Below are positions 9,165-18,281 of a DNA stretch of 64,000 bases, piece after piece. The stretch is from the NCBI GenBank assembly GCA_021734075.1, contig JAIPJW010000002.1, positions 12,501 to 76,500 on the forward strand. Reading direction: 5' to 3'. The notes under the pieces are model-generated. The model did not search any database. It was given only the letters and a program-made list of their open reading frames with translations, and was not told where the DNA came from. The translations under genes and the position numbers were made by a program. The stretch is from Cephaloticoccus sp. (GTDB lineage Bacteria; Verrucomicrobiota; Verrucomicrobiia; Opitutales; Opitutaceae). Numbering within the stretch: the stretch's first letter is position 1; every line of letters starts with the position of its first letter.

Positions 9165-10307
9165 TCAGAAAAACTTCTTCGCTTTTTCGAAGAAGCTCTT
9201 CGAGGTCGGTTCGTTCGCGTCACCGCTTACGCGGGCAAATTCCTCCAACATTTGGCGCTGCTCTGCGGTAAGCGAGGTCGGGACTTCCACGTGGGTGCGC
9301 ACAAGTTGGTCACCCTGGCGGCCCCCGCGCAATGAAGGCATGCCTTTGTCACGCAGCCGAAAGGTCGTGCCGCTTTGGGTCCCGGCGGGGATTTTCAGCG
9401 AGGCTTTGCCAAATAGCGTGGGCACCTCGATGGTGCCACCGAGCGTAGCGAGGGTGTATTTGATCGGAATTTCACAGTAGAGATCATCCCCATTGCGTTC
9501 AAAGAGTTCGTGATCCTTCACACTCAATACAATATACAGGTCACCCGTCTGACCGCCGGCTTGGCCCGCTTCACCGTTGCCGGAGGAGCGCAAGCGTGAA
9601 CCGGTGTCGACCCCCGGCGGAATGCGCACATTCAATTTGGTCGTCTTGGGCGAACGTCCCTCGCCGTGACAGGCCGAACAAGGCTTCTCGATTTTTGAAC
9701 CTGAACCCGCACAGGTCGGGCAGGTTTGGGTAAAGGTGATGATACCACCCGAACGGCGAATCTGTCCGGCTCCGCGGCACGTCGGGCAGGTCACGCGCTT
9801 GGATCCAGGTTCTGCTCCTGAACCATCGCATCGCTCACAGGTCACGTTTTTGCGGAATGAAATGTCCTTTTGGGCGCCGCGCGCCGCTTCCTCCAGCGTG
9901 ATTTCCAGGTCATAACGCAAATCGGAACCATCGCGGCTGCCATCGCGTCCGCCACCGCCGCCAAACATTTCGTCGAAAATTCCGCCGCCTCCACCACCGC
10001 CCTGTCCGAATACATCGCGGAAGATATCAAACGGATCATGGAAACCGCCCCCGCCTCCACCGCGAGGCCCAGCACCACCGTTTTGAAAGGCGGCATGGCC
10101 GTAACGGTCATAAGCAGCCCGTTTGTCGGTATCACTCAAAACGTCATAGGCCTCGGACACTTTTTTGAAAGTTTCCTCCGCCTCCTTGTTCCCCGGGTTT
10201 TTGTCCGGATGAAACTGGACGGCCTTTTTGCGGTAGGCTTTTTTCAGTTCCTCGGCCGTGGCACTTTTACCCACCCCGAGCAATTCGTAATAATCTTCTT
10301 TGGCCAT
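9165..10307 (-). CDS. dnaJ: Chaperone protein DnaJ
   Basis: DnaJ is the Hsp40 co-chaperone that hands unfolded clients to DnaK and stimulates its ATPase. The 380-residue protein has all type I domains in order: the J-domain with HPD at 33-35, a Gly-rich region with Gly-Phe repeats, four CxxCxGxG zinc-finger repeats ([32 protein letters not shown]) and the C-terminal client-binding domain. The start is the ATG of [11 protein letters not shown] at 10307; the longer frame upstream is not conserved. It lies 4 bp downstream of grpE. dnaK is not in the window. Confidence 0.97.
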   Translation of the reverse strand: MAKEDYYELLGVGKSATAEELKKAYRKKAVQFHPDKNPGNKEAEETFKKVSEAYDVLSDTDKRAAYDRYGHAAFQNGGAGPRGGGGGGFHDPFDIFRDVFGQGGGGGGGIFDEMFGGGGGRDGSRDGSDLRYDLEITLEEAARGAQKDISFRKNVTCERCDGSGAEPGSKRVTCPTCRGAGQIRRSGGIITFTQTCPTCAGSGSKIEKPCSACHGEGRSPKTTKLNVRIPPGVDTGSRLRSSGNGEAGQAGGQTGDLYIVLSVKDHELFERNGDDLYCEIPIKYTLATLGGTIEVPTLFGKASLKIPAGTQSGTTFRLRDKGMPSLRGGRQGDQLVRTHVEVPTSLTAEQRQMLEEFARVSGDANEPTSKSFFEKAKKFF

Positions 10308-10311
10308 GGGA

Positions 10312-10935
10312 TTAGGCTTTAGTCTCCGGTTTGGCCGCTCCACTTGAGACGATGACCGCCGCCGGGCGCAGCAGCCGGCCGTTCAACGAATAGCCGGTGC
10401 GCACCACGGTGATGACCTTTCCTTCCGGCACTTCCTCACTGGGCATTTGGGAAAGCGCTTCATGCTGGTGAGCGTCAAAATCCATCCCAGCGGGATTCAG
10501 TTCCTTGAGTCCGTTTTGCTCGAGCGTGGACTTTAACTGGGATTGCACCATGCCCACCCCTTCCACCAGGGATTTGAGATCCGCATTGGGCTGACGGGCC
10601 GCGGCCAATCCCAACCCCAAATTGTCGAGCACGGGCAGCAGGTCCTCCAGCACCCGCGATGTGGCGTATTGCCTCAATTCGTCCTTTTCCCGGGCGGTGC
10701 GTTTGCGGAAATTCTCATGATCGGCCACGGCCCGCACGTAACGGTCATAATGCGCAGCGGCCTCCGCCTTGGCCGTGGTCAACTGTTCTTCCAGTGAGTT
10801 CGGGGCCTCCGCATTCACATCCATCTCCTGTTCAGGCGCTTGTGAGGCCTGATCGGGAGTTGCGGTAGTTGGGATGGCCTCTTCCGCGGTCACATTGGTG
10901 TTCTGGTTCGATTCTGTTGATTCCGGTCTTGTCAT
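10312..10935 (-). CDS. grpE: Nucleotide exchange factor GrpE
   Basis: GrpE releases ADP from DnaK during the chaperone cycle. The 207-residue protein has an acidic, disordered N-terminus (about 1-50), a long coiled coil containing the conserved [19 protein letters not shown] stretch, and the C-terminal beta-domain ending in [17 protein letters not shown], which is diagnostic. It lies directly upstream of dnaJ in a minus-strand group with manA and an AsmA-like gene. No HrcA-type CIRCE inverted repeat was recognised in front of it. Confidence 0.96.
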   Translation of the reverse strand: MTRPESTESNQNTNVTAEEAIPTTATPDQASQAPEQEMDVNAEAPNSLEEQLTTAKAEAAAHYDRYVRAVADHENFRKRTAREKDELRQYATSRVLEDLLPVLDNLGLGLAAARQPNADLKSLVEGVGMVQSQLKSTLEQNGLKELNPAGMDFDAHQHEALSQMPSEEVPEGKVITVVRTGYSLNGRLLRPAAVIVSSGAAKPETKA

Positions 10936-10952
10936 GATAAACGGTCAGTAAA

Positions 10953-11735
10953 CTACGGCTTTTTGCTTTCTTCAAGCGTATCGGAAAATCTGTTGAAAGC
11001 TTTATTGGGTTGCGTGACATGCTCAAACAGCGCTCCGCCGGAATGCATGGCCTTATCCAACATGCGACCAATTTCCTCCGGCAGCAAACTGCCCACCGCC
11101 CCGCCCAAATCAAAAATCTGGTCTAGCGAAGCAGGCAGCATCAGCTGTTTTGCGTCTCTCACATTATTGAATGTGCGGTCAAGCTTCAGTGGATATTCGC
11201 GCACCTGCTTCCGGGGCCCAGTATAGTCGGCCAGGAGCAAGCGATCAAAACGCAGCTCAAGATTCTGGATCAAAAATCCCTTGCCCCGGGTCGTTGTGAT
11301 CGGGGCCGGCCGGCCGGCGGATTCGGCCAGATAAACACGAAACACTTCCGCATTGCTGCGCCCGTCCGCCCGTTTGACCAAGGCCACAAGTTCGATGTCG
11401 AGTTTCACGGTATTGAATTTCGGCTCAGCCGTGAACAACGACCAAACTTCTGCTGCAGCCGAGAACTCCCTGATACGCAAAAACTCCGACTGTGGAAATG
11501 TCGGCGGATTACTCACCACCAAACCTCTTGCGGTCAATCGACCGGATATGGGATTGATCATCAAGGCGTCGACGGTGACATCGAATCCTGTCCGGTTTTG
11601 CATCCACGCGGTCATGGCGTAGGGCAGCACCAGCATCCATGCCAAGGCACCACAAGCCAGGAACGCCGCCAGCAGCACCATGCACTTGATGAGAATACCC
11701 CCGCGTTGCCCCGCGTGGTTTCGGATTGCTGACAT
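10953..11735 (-). CDS. Membrane-anchored AsmA/DUF748-like protein
   Basis: A 260-residue protein of unproven function. It has a single N-terminal membrane segment (about 16-36) followed by a periplasmic region. The segment reading TVDALMINPISGRLTARGLVVSNPP resembles the opening repeat of AsmA/DUF748-type proteins, which in larger members form beta-groove lipid conduits between the membranes. This protein is much shorter than AsmA or TamB, so it may be a single-module relative. It sits 17 bp upstream of grpE and 3 bp after manA in one minus-strand run. The family call rests on the N-terminal pattern only. Confidence 0.6.
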   Translation of the reverse strand: MSAIRNHAGQRGGILIKCMVLLAAFLACGALAWMLVLPYAMTAWMQNRTGFDVTVDALMINPISGRLTARGLVVSNPPTFPQSEFLRIREFSAAAEVWSLFTAEPKFNTVKLDIELVALVKRADGRSNAEVFRVYLAESAGRPAPITTTRGKGFLIQNLELRFDRLLLADYTGPRKQVREYPLKLDRTFNNVRDAKQLMLPASLDQIFDLGGAVGSLLPEEIGRMLDKAMHSGGALFEHVTQPNKAFNRFSDTLEESKKP

Positions 11736-11738
11736 CTC

Positions 11739-12683
11739 TCAGGCAAAATTCTCGGTTACCAGAATGATACCGAATTCATCCGCCACGGCATTAAATTCAC
11801 CAGCATACGGCAGGAGAGCATTATCGCCTCGCCCCAGCGTCACCTGACCAATTTTCAGACTGCCGCTGACCACGCTGAGAATCCGGGGCTGCTCCTTGCC
11901 GGCAAAATTCACCTTTTCGCCCGGTCCCAGAACCAATCGACGAATGCGAAACTCATCACATTCTGCGATGACCGCCGAGGTCGGCGCACCCCGCACGGGG
12001 GTCGGCTCAAAATCATCCCATTGGATGCACTGCAACGATTCGTGCACATGCAATTGGCGGGGCTTGCCGTCCAAACCCTCACGGGCCCAATCATAAACCC
12101 GGAAAGTCGTGTCGGAGTTCTGCTGTATCTCGAGAATGAGGTTGCCCGCATCAATCGCATGGACCTGCCCGCTATGCACCAAAATGGAATCCCCCTCGGC
12201 AACCTTGAAGGTGTGCACGCAATCCTCGACGCGTTGTTCGATGATGGCTTTTTCAAATGCCGCCCGGGTAACGCCTTTTTTCAGCCCGACAATCAACTGG
12301 GCCCCGGGCGCGGTGTCGGCAATATACCAATTTTCGGTTTTGGCCTCACCATTCAACTGTTTGGCCAGGGCGGCCGGGGGATGCACCTGCAGGCTGAGAC
12401 GTTCTCGACAATCCAGCCATTTGACCAGGATGGGGAACGACTTTTCGACCGGCCACTCCGGTCCCATGATAGCCGCCGCATGTTTTTTGATGAGATTCCT
12501 CAGTTTAACGCCGGCGTGAACTCCCCCCCGGACCACGGATTGAGCTTCCGACCGATCCACAATCTCCCAACTCTCGCCGATTGATTTTTCCGCGGGTAGT
12601 TTACGCTCAAAAACAGCGGCCAAGGCCTGGCCGCCCCAGACTCGTTCTTGATAAAGTGGCTGAAAACAAAGGATTTCGCGCAT
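11739..12683 (-). CDS. manA: Mannose-6-phosphate isomerase, class I
   Basis: Interconverts mannose-6-phosphate and fructose-6-phosphate, feeding mannose use or GDP-mannose synthesis. The 314-residue length fits the short bacterial type I enzyme. Recognisable elements are the N-terminal YQERVWGG, the SWEIVDR strand, the zinc-site stretch LSLQVHPP, and VHSGQVHAIDAGNLILEIQQNSDTTFRVYD, a hallmark of the cupin core. It is the first gene of the minus-strand unit that continues to dnaJ and faces ftsK across a roughly 100-bp divergent gap. Confidence 0.93.
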   Translation of the reverse strand: MREILCFQPLYQERVWGGQALAAVFERKLPAEKSIGESWEIVDRSEAQSVVRGGVHAGVKLRNLIKKHAAAIMGPEWPVEKSFPILVKWLDCRERLSLQVHPPAALAKQLNGEAKTENWYIADTAPGAQLIVGLKKGVTRAAFEKAIIEQRVEDCVHTFKVAEGDSILVHSGQVHAIDAGNLILEIQQNSDTTFRVYDWAREGLDGKPRQLHVHESLQCIQWDDFEPTPVRGAPTSAVIAECDEFRIRRLVLGPGEKVNFAGKEQPRILSVVSGSLKIGQVTLGRGDNALLPYAGEFNAVADEFGIILVTENFA

Positions 12684-12724
12684 AATAAAATTGTAAGATT
12701 CATACCAAAAGCACTGGCGCGAGG

Positions 12725-12752
12725 TTTACATTTGACCACCTCGCCTTATAGC
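12725..12752 (+). promoter_or_regulatory. Candidate sigma-70-type promoter for ftsK
   Basis: TTTACA (12725-12730) and TATAGC (12747-12752) are separated by 16 bp and lie 32 bp before the ftsK start. They fit a housekeeping promoter reasonably but not perfectly. This is a visual motif match only. Confidence 0.3.
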
Positions 12753-12784
12753 ATGAACTCTGGGCTTTTGACAGGCCTAGACAA

Positions 12785-15268
12785 ATGCGCAAGTCAGAGA
12801 CTTCAAACTCAAATAACGCCTCCACTTATCAGGCGCCACGATACCGCCCCAATTGGATTGCAGCGGTAATTTGCTTTGTGCTGGGCACTTGGTTGAGCGC
12901 GGCCCTGATTGACTATTCCCCACTGCAAAGCAGCTTCGCCACCACCCAGGTCATCGGCACAAATCTGGCCGGACCATGGGGAGCTAATAGCTCATGGATA
13001 ATGCTTTATGCAATTGGAGCAAGCACTTGGCTTGTTCCCTTGTTTCTTTTGTGGCTGCTCTACGTATCCATTCGCAATTCTCGACGGCTGGCCGGCACGC
13101 GATTGATCGCCATGCTGGTATGTATCGCGGCCCTATCCGGCATCGTGGCGATGTTGGAAAGTTTCAAACCCAGTGATTATTTTCCCCAGGGCCCCGGTGG
13201 CTGGCTCGGTGCGTTGATCTATCAAGGGTTGTTGCGCGACACTTTGGGTGTTTTTGGTGCGGGTTTGCTGCTGGGCACCCTTTATCTTTTCGGGCTTCTT
13301 TTCATTTTCACCAAGGACATCGGAGCTGAATTCGAACGTTACATCGCCGGCCTACAAACTTGGTGGGATAATCGAGCCAAACGAAAAGCTGAACGGGCTG
13401 AAGCCAAAGCCGCCGCCAATGCGGCCAAAGCCAAGGAAAAAGCCGCCGCCAAGGCCGCCGCCGTGGCGGCAGCGGCCAGCAAGACTGCGCCGACCCAAGC
13501 CGCTCCCCAACAGAATCTGATGGTGCCCAAAGCTGCGGAAGAACCCCTGGCCAAGACACCGGTCCGTGCCATCGTCACCCCGGCACCATTAACTGCACCC
13601 GAGCCCAAACCGGAACCCAAGGTGGCTGTGCTCAAGGCGCTGGCCAAAAACAAAGCCGACAACGAAGCCGCCAAGCTCCAACTCAACATCGTCAAACCGG
13701 AGGAAACCAAAAAAGCCCGGGTTACAGTGCCTCAGAGCAACGACGCCAATTACATTTTTCCAGACCTGAAACTCCTCAAGGAACAGATCACCAACACCGA
13801 GGGCAATAGTGAGGAGGAGCACCGGCAAAATGCCGAAAATTTGCTCCGCATTCTCGGTGAATTCGGCGTGGAGGTTACCTTGGGAGAAATCCATGTGGGG
13901 CCCGTAATCACCCGTTATGAAGTTGTGCCCGCCGCCGGAGTGCGCGTGGAAAAAATTTCCGGCCTCGACAAGAATATCGCATTGGGCATGCGGGCCCAAT
14001 CCGTGCGTATTCTGGCCCCCATCCCGGGCAAGGCCGCCGTCGGCGTCGAGGTGCCAAATCAACATCCGACTCCTGTAGGGCTCCGTGAAATCCTCGAGAG
14101 CGAACAATGGGCAAACTCCAAGGCGGAACTGCCCATTGCCCTCGGCAAGGATGTTTCGGGCAAGCCCCTTATTTCGGACCTCACCAAGATGCCGCATCTG
14201 CTGATTGCCGGCGCCACCGGGTCCGGCAAGTCGGTTTGTATCAATTCGATTGTCGCTTCCATTCTATACTCCAAAAGCCCCCAGGAAGTGCGGATGATCA
14301 TGGTCGATCCCAAGGTTGTGGAGTTGAAGATCTTCAACACCCTGCCGCAGATGCTCATTCCGGTGGTCACTGAACCGAAGAAAGTTCCCGCCGCCCTCAA
14401 ATGGCTGCTGGGGGAAATGGAACAGCGCTACCAGATGTTCGCCAAGGTGAATGTGCGCAATGTGCTTGGCTTCAACAACCGCAAGAAAAACGCCAAGCCC
14501 GATCCGGTTGAAGCCGCCGCCCAAGCGATGCTCACCGGCGTGGATCCCTCCACCGACGACGGCATCGATTTACCCGACCACCTGCCCTACATAGTCGCCA
14601 TCATCGATGAGTTGGCCGACTTGATGATGGTCGCGCCGGCGGAAATCGAAAATTCCATCGCCCGTTTGGCCCAGCTGGCCCGTGCCGCCGGCATCCACCT
14701 CATTATCGCCACCCAACGTCCTTCGGTCAACGTCATCACTGGGGTCATCAAGGCCAACCTTCCCTCCCGGATTGCGTTCCAGGTCGCTTCCCAGGTGGAT
14801 TCACGCACCATTCTTGACGGCAAGGGCGCTGATACGCTGATCGGTCGGGGCGACATGCTGTTCTCCCCGCCCGGCAGTTCCCGGCTGGTCCGCGCGCAGG
14901 GCGCGTTCGTGGCCGACGAGGAAATCATCGAAATTGTCGAATTCATGAAACGCAATGGACCACCGCAATACGCCGCGGCGGTGCAGCAACAAATCGATCG
15001 TGACGCCAATGAGGGTGAAGAAGGCTCGGGCGGCGATAGTGGGGATGATGACTTGGGTGACGACAGTGAACTGTTCCAGCAGGCCCTTGATGTCCTGCGA
15101 TCCACCAAGCGTGCCTCCACTTCCATGATTCAACGGCGGCTGCGCATCGGCTACAATCGTGCCGCGCGCATCATGGATATCATGGAGGACAAGGGCATAG
15201 TCGGACCCGAAAACGGTTCTTCCCCCCGCGAGATCATGGTTGATCTCGACACCTACGACAGTGGTTGA
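12785..15268 (+). CDS. ftsK: DNA translocase FtsK/SpoIIIE family
   Basis: FtsK is the septal hexameric motor that pumps chromosomal DNA and coordinates dimer resolution with cell division. Domain order is visible: an N-terminal region with four membrane segments (about 20-180), an Ala/Lys/Pro-rich linker (about 185-330), then the alpha/beta motor. The motor has Walker A AGATGSGKS (475-483) and a Walker B region ending in AIIDELADLMM. The C-terminal gamma winged-helix (ELFQQALDVLRSTKRASTS to the end) reads KOPS-like sequences in other bacteria. The 827-residue length is usual for the Bacillus-like short-linker form. A RodZ-like gene follows 83 bp downstream. Confidence 0.96.
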   Translation: MRKSETSNSNNASTYQAPRYRPNWIAAVICFVLGTWLSAALIDYSPLQSSFATTQVIGTNLAGPWGANSSWIMLYAIGASTWLVPLFLLWLLYVSIRNSRRLAGTRLIAMLVCIAALSGIVAMLESFKPSDYFPQGPGGWLGALIYQGLLRDTLGVFGAGLLLGTLYLFGLLFIFTKDIGAEFERYIAGLQTWWDNRAKRKAERAEAKAAANAAKAKEKAAAKAAAVAAAASKTAPTQAAPQQNLMVPKAAEEPLAKTPVRAIVTPAPLTAPEPKPEPKVAVLKALAKNKADNEAAKLQLNIVKPEETKKARVTVPQSNDANYIFPDLKLLKEQITNTEGNSEEEHRQNAENLLRILGEFGVEVTLGEIHVGPVITRYEVVPAAGVRVEKISGLDKNIALGMRAQSVRILAPIPGKAAVGVEVPNQHPTPVGLREILESEQWANSKAELPIALGKDVSGKPLISDLTKMPHLLIAGATGSGKSVCINSIVASILYSKSPQEVRMIMVDPKVVELKIFNTLPQMLIPVVTEPKKVPAALKWLLGEMEQRYQMFAKVNVRNVLGFNNRKKNAKPDPVEAAAQAMLTGVDPSTDDGIDLPDHLPYIVAIIDELADLMMVAPAEIENSIARLAQLARAAGIHLIIATQRPSVNVITGVIKANLPSRIAFQVASQVDSRTILDGKGADTLIGRGDMLFSPPGSSRLVRAQGAFVADEEIIEIVEFMKRNGPPQYAAAVQQQIDRDANEGEEGSGGDSGDDDLGDDSELFQQALDVLRSTKRASTSMIQRRLRIGYNRAARIMDIMEDKGIVGPENGSSPREIMVDLDTYDSG

Positions 15269-15351
15269 TCCACCGGCATTCCGGTGTGGTTCCGGAGTGC
15301 CAATAATTTCTATCTTTCCCTTGGACCGCAAAACCCCTACTCACTGACACT

Positions 15352-16170
15352 ATGCAGACTATCGGCGAACGACTGGAAGAGGCTCGGAAGCGCAAGGGCA
15401 TTTCCATCCGGGAGGCGGCCGAGGCCACCAAGATACGCAGTGACTATCTGCACAAATTTGAAAGCAACCAATTCGATCTCAATCTGGCCGAGATTTACAC
15501 CCGCGGTTTTCTGCGTTCCTACGCCCAGTTTTTGCGCCTGCCGGTGGAAAAGATTCTGAACGACTATGCCGCCTTGGGCCGCAGCGAAAGCCGCCAACGT
15601 TCACCCAGTCGCGAAATTTATGGCCGGATGGACGTCTCCGTGGCTTCCGGGGATGAGCATGCCGCGGACAAGTCGCCCGGCGGTGAAGACGCTTCCAGTC
15701 CCGCCAGCGACCCGGTGAAACGGCACACCGGATTAAACCGCAGTGGCAGTAGTCTCCCTACGGGTCCGTCAATTTCCCCTCTCTGGATTTTCCGGGGAGG
15801 AATCGCCCTCGCCACCATGGTGGTGCTTTTGCTGTTGTTTTGGGCCGGCAAGGCCATCATCGGCAGCGGTGATGATGCCGGCCGGAAAGCGACGAACGGT
15901 GCCCCCGCCGCCGTTGCAGCCAATGAATCCACCATCTCGTTGATTGCCGTCAACAGTGTCCGCGTCAAAGTCACCCGTAAAAACGACGACGGCTCGCCGG
16001 GTGAGGTCCTGTTGCCAGACACGACCTTGGCCAAGGGGGAGATCCGCACTGTGCGTAAACCGGGTCCCATATTAATTTGGGCCACCGAAGGCAAAAATCT
16101 GCAGATTGAAATCAGTGGCAAGCGCTACCCGATGCCCTTCGAAGGCTACAATCGCGCCCAAATCAACTGA
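15352..16170 (+). CDS. RodZ-like helix-turn-helix membrane protein
   Basis: A 272-residue protein with the RodZ plan. An N-terminal HTH_25-type cytoplasmic domain (1-65; GERLEEARKRKGISIREAAEATKI) is followed by a Ser/Gly-rich linker, one membrane segment (about 148-168) and a periplasmic DUF4115-type domain (about 190-260). RodZ links MreB filaments to the envelope and supports rod shape. It follows ftsK in the same direction and ends just before a strong bidirectional terminator. The short periplasmic part and lack of neighbouring shape genes leave some doubt that it is a true RodZ orthologue. Confidence 0.8.
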   Translation: MQTIGERLEEARKRKGISIREAAEATKIRSDYLHKFESNQFDLNLAEIYTRGFLRSYAQFLRLPVEKILNDYAALGRSESRQRSPSREIYGRMDVSVASGDEHAADKSPGGEDASSPASDPVKRHTGLNRSGSSLPTGPSISPLWIFRGGIALATMVVLLLLFWAGKAIIGSGDDAGRKATNGAPAAVAANESTISLIAVNSVRVKVTRKNDDGSPGEVLLPDTTLAKGEIRTVRKPGPILIWATEGKNLQIEISGKRYPMPFEGYNRAQIN

Positions 16171-16190
16171 GTTGGGTATCAGCCCAAAAG

Positions 16191-16222
16191 AAAAAGCCGC
16201 GCGCTTAAGAGCGCGGCTTTTT
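16191..16222. terminator. Bidirectional intrinsic terminator
   Basis: A perfect stem GCCGCGC/GCGCGGC (196-202 with 211-217 of this kilobase) is flanked by five A on the left and five T on the right. It can stop transcripts from the RodZ-like gene on the plus strand and from the FloA cluster on the minus strand. Confidence 0.92.
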
Positions 16223-16243
16223 CGTGGCACAAGGGTTGCCACC

Positions 16244-16804
16244 TCAGCGCATGGCCACTGGCGGGCCAAGCACTTCCCGCAAGACAATCGCCCGGCGCAA
16301 ACTCCCCCCTCGCCGCAGATCTTGGCGCAAACTCGCACTGATCCCTGTCGCTGGAGGGACCATTTTCGTCGTCATGCTTGCGTGCTTCACCACTTTGGGC
16401 GTGTCCTGCAAGGCTTGGAGTTGTTCTTGTATTTTCCTTTGGCGCAACAGGACCGCGTTGTCCTCAGCTATCATGTAACCTGAACCATCATCCCGATTCT
16501 GGGCCGCCGTTTCAAACCTGGGCAAGGGCTTCGGTTCTTCACGTCGAAATAACGGTGGGGGAACCTGAGCAGGGGTTGGACCTTGCCCTTGCGCCCGTTC
16601 GGCGATTTTTCGCCGGATTTCTTCCCTGATACGACGGGCGCGCTCGGCTTCCTCGGCCGCCGCCGGATTATCGTCGTGCCATGTGGGATCCGGTCCCTGC
16701 TCGGCTTCACCCTCGGCTTTGGACTGCTGACGCTGGTTCAGCCAGTAGGCCACCGCAGCGCCAGCCGCGATCAGAATTTGCAGATGATCAAGAATCCATT
16801 CCAT
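16244..16804 (-). CDS. Small membrane-anchored protein of the FloA cluster
   Basis: No function can be named. The 186-residue product has a hydrophobic N-terminal segment (about 5-22), then a strongly charged coiled-coil-like stretch rich in Ala, Glu and Arg (about 45-85), a Pro-rich region, and a C-terminal motif RRAIVLREVLGPPVAMR that looks conserved in character. It is the last gene of the NfeD-NfeD-FloA cluster, 3 bp after floA. That is the position of yqfB in the Bacillus yqeZ-yqfA-yqfB operon, although no sequence relation to YqfB is visible. It may be an accessory factor of the flotillin assembly. Confidence 0.75.
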   Translation of the reverse strand: MEWILDHLQILIAAGAAVAYWLNQRQQSKAEGEAEQGPDPTWHDDNPAAAEEAERARRIREEIRRKIAERAQGQGPTPAQVPPPLFRREEPKPLPRFETAAQNRDDGSGYMIAEDNAVLLRQRKIQEQLQALQDTPKVVKHASMTTKMVPPATGISASLRQDLRRGGSLRRAIVLREVLGPPVAMR

Positions 16805-16807
16805 GGC

Positions 16808-17815
16808 CTATTTCTTTTCGTCGCTTTCTGATATCGATTTCCGCATGGCGGTGTCGGCCTGCACGTTTTCCATCTTGAAGTAGTCCATCACCCCCAGTCT
16901 GCCCGAGCGGAAGGCTTCGGCCATGGCCAGCGGCACTTCAGCTTGGGCTGCGACCACTTTGGCCTGCATCTCCTGCACCCGGGCCTGCATTTCCTGCTCC
17001 AAGGCAACCGCTGCGGCCCGACGGATTTCCGCCTCGGCTTGGGCTATGCTCTTGTTGGCCTCGGCTTGGGCCGTCTGCAATTTCGCCCCGACGTTTTCAC
17101 CGACATCAACATCGGCGATATCAATGGAAAGAATTTCAAACGCCGTGCCGACATCAAGGCCGCGTTTCAAGACCGTTTTCGAAATGCTGTCCGGGGATTC
17201 GAGCACGATCTTGTAGGTCGCGGATGAACCGATCGTAGTCACGATGCCCTCGCCCACCCGGGCGATGATCGTCTCCTCCTTCGCCCCACCGACAAAACGG
17301 TCAAGGTTTGTGCGCACCGTCACCCGTGCCTTGACTTTCACCTGGATACCGTCCTTGGCCACACCGTCGATGGTGCTGCGGCCCATTTCTGGATTGGGAC
17401 AATCAATCACTTTCGGATCCACCGAAGTGCGCACGGCCTCTTCCACGCTTTTGCCCGAGCCTTTGGTGGCCAGGTCAATGGCGCAGGCGCGCTGCCAATC
17501 CAACTCGATCTGGGCCTTCTGCGCCGCGATCAGTGCCTGCACACAGGCTATTACATTTCCGCCCGCAAGATACTGCGATTCGATTTCGTCTATGCTTAAT
17601 TGGATGCCGGCTTTTACCGCCCGGATGCGGGCATCAACCATCAAGCTGTAGGGCACACCACGCAGCCGCATGGCCACGAGATTGATCGGGCCGACATAGG
17701 CGCCGGCCAGCCACGCCTTGAGCCAGACGTTGAAGAATGAGACAATGATGCCGAAAAGCACCAGGCCGACTACTGCACAGGCGATAATGAGAATTAGGGT
17801 GAGGTTCATATTCAT
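16808..17815 (-). CDS. floA: Flotillin-like membrane microdomain protein FloA
   Basis: FloA is an SPFH-family scaffold that organises ordered membrane microdomains. The 335-residue length equals the FloA/YqfA family. An N-terminal membrane hairpin (about 5-45) is followed by the SPFH core, including [21 protein letters not shown] and the stretch [19 protein letters not shown]. An Ala/Glu/Gln-rich coiled coil follows (about 225-305) with the repeated AEA-type pattern of flotillins. It begins one base after the short NfeD stop codon. Pairing with membrane NfeD proteins is a well-established context for this family. Confidence 0.95.
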   Translation of the reverse strand: MNMNLTLILIIACAVVGLVLFGIIVSFFNVWLKAWLAGAYVGPINLVAMRLRGVPYSLMVDARIRAVKAGIQLSIDEIESQYLAGGNVIACVQALIAAQKAQIELDWQRACAIDLATKGSGKSVEEAVRTSVDPKVIDCPNPEMGRSTIDGVAKDGIQVKVKARVTVRTNLDRFVGGAKEETIIARVGEGIVTTIGSSATYKIVLESPDSISKTVLKRGLDVGTAFEILSIDIADVDVGENVGAKLQTAQAEANKSIAQAEAEIRRAAAVALEQEMQARVQEMQAKVVAAQAEVPLAMAEAFRSGRLGVMDYFKMENVQADTAMRKSISESDEKK

Positions 17816-17816
17816 G

Positions 17817-18281
17817 CTACTTGTCCGAGGTTACGATTAATCTGAAATTGTCCATGCCCGCCACCTTGACCGGCACACCCGCTTCCAGGAAGCCCGAGCG
17901 GGAAAAGGCCTCGTGCTGCTGCCCGTCAATGACGACATAACCCGAGGGGGCGAGCGCCGTGATGGTTTTGCCCGTGCTGCCGGTCATATCCCTGGGCCGG
18001 GGACTCTTGACGGTTCCCTTGATTGAAGCATTCAGGAACAAGCGTTTGCCCATCGAGGTTTTGGGCAGGAGGGCAAATTCGAAATACAGCATGAGACCCA
18101 CGAGCACCAATGCCACCGACACGGCCATTGCTCCACCGCTTAGCCCGTGGTTGGCGAAGGCCACCACACATCCTCCCAACATCGCCAACCCACCAAAAAC
18201 GCCCAGGATGCCCCCGGGCACAAAGACTTCAAAACCGATCAAAATGACCCCAAGCACAAATAGTAACACGATCAGGTTCAT
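17817..18281 (-). CDS. Short NfeD-like membrane protein
   Basis: A 154-residue NfeD1-type protein without protease domain. Three or four hydrophobic segments fill residues 1-75, and the C-terminal OB-fold-like NfeD domain (about 90-152) contains [29 protein letters not shown]. Such proteins are thought to partner with flotillins through the OB fold. It overlaps the stop of the long NfeD gene by 4 bp and abuts floA, which suggests translational coupling of all three. Confidence 0.88.
   Translation of the reverse strand: MNLIVLLFVLGVILIGFEVFVPGGILGVFGGLAMLGGCVVAFANHGLSGGAMAVSVALVLVGLMLYFEFALLPKTSMGKRLFLNASIKGTVKSPRPRDMTGSTGKTITALAPSGYVVIDGQQHEAFSRSGFLEAGVPVKVAGMDNFRLIVTSDK

Noticed and set aside
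9165-9215. Hairpin-like sequence at the end of dnaJ as a terminator for xylH/dnaJ
   Set aside because: The repeats encode the conserved Lys/Phe-rich DnaJ tail, and no T run follows the stem in either direction.
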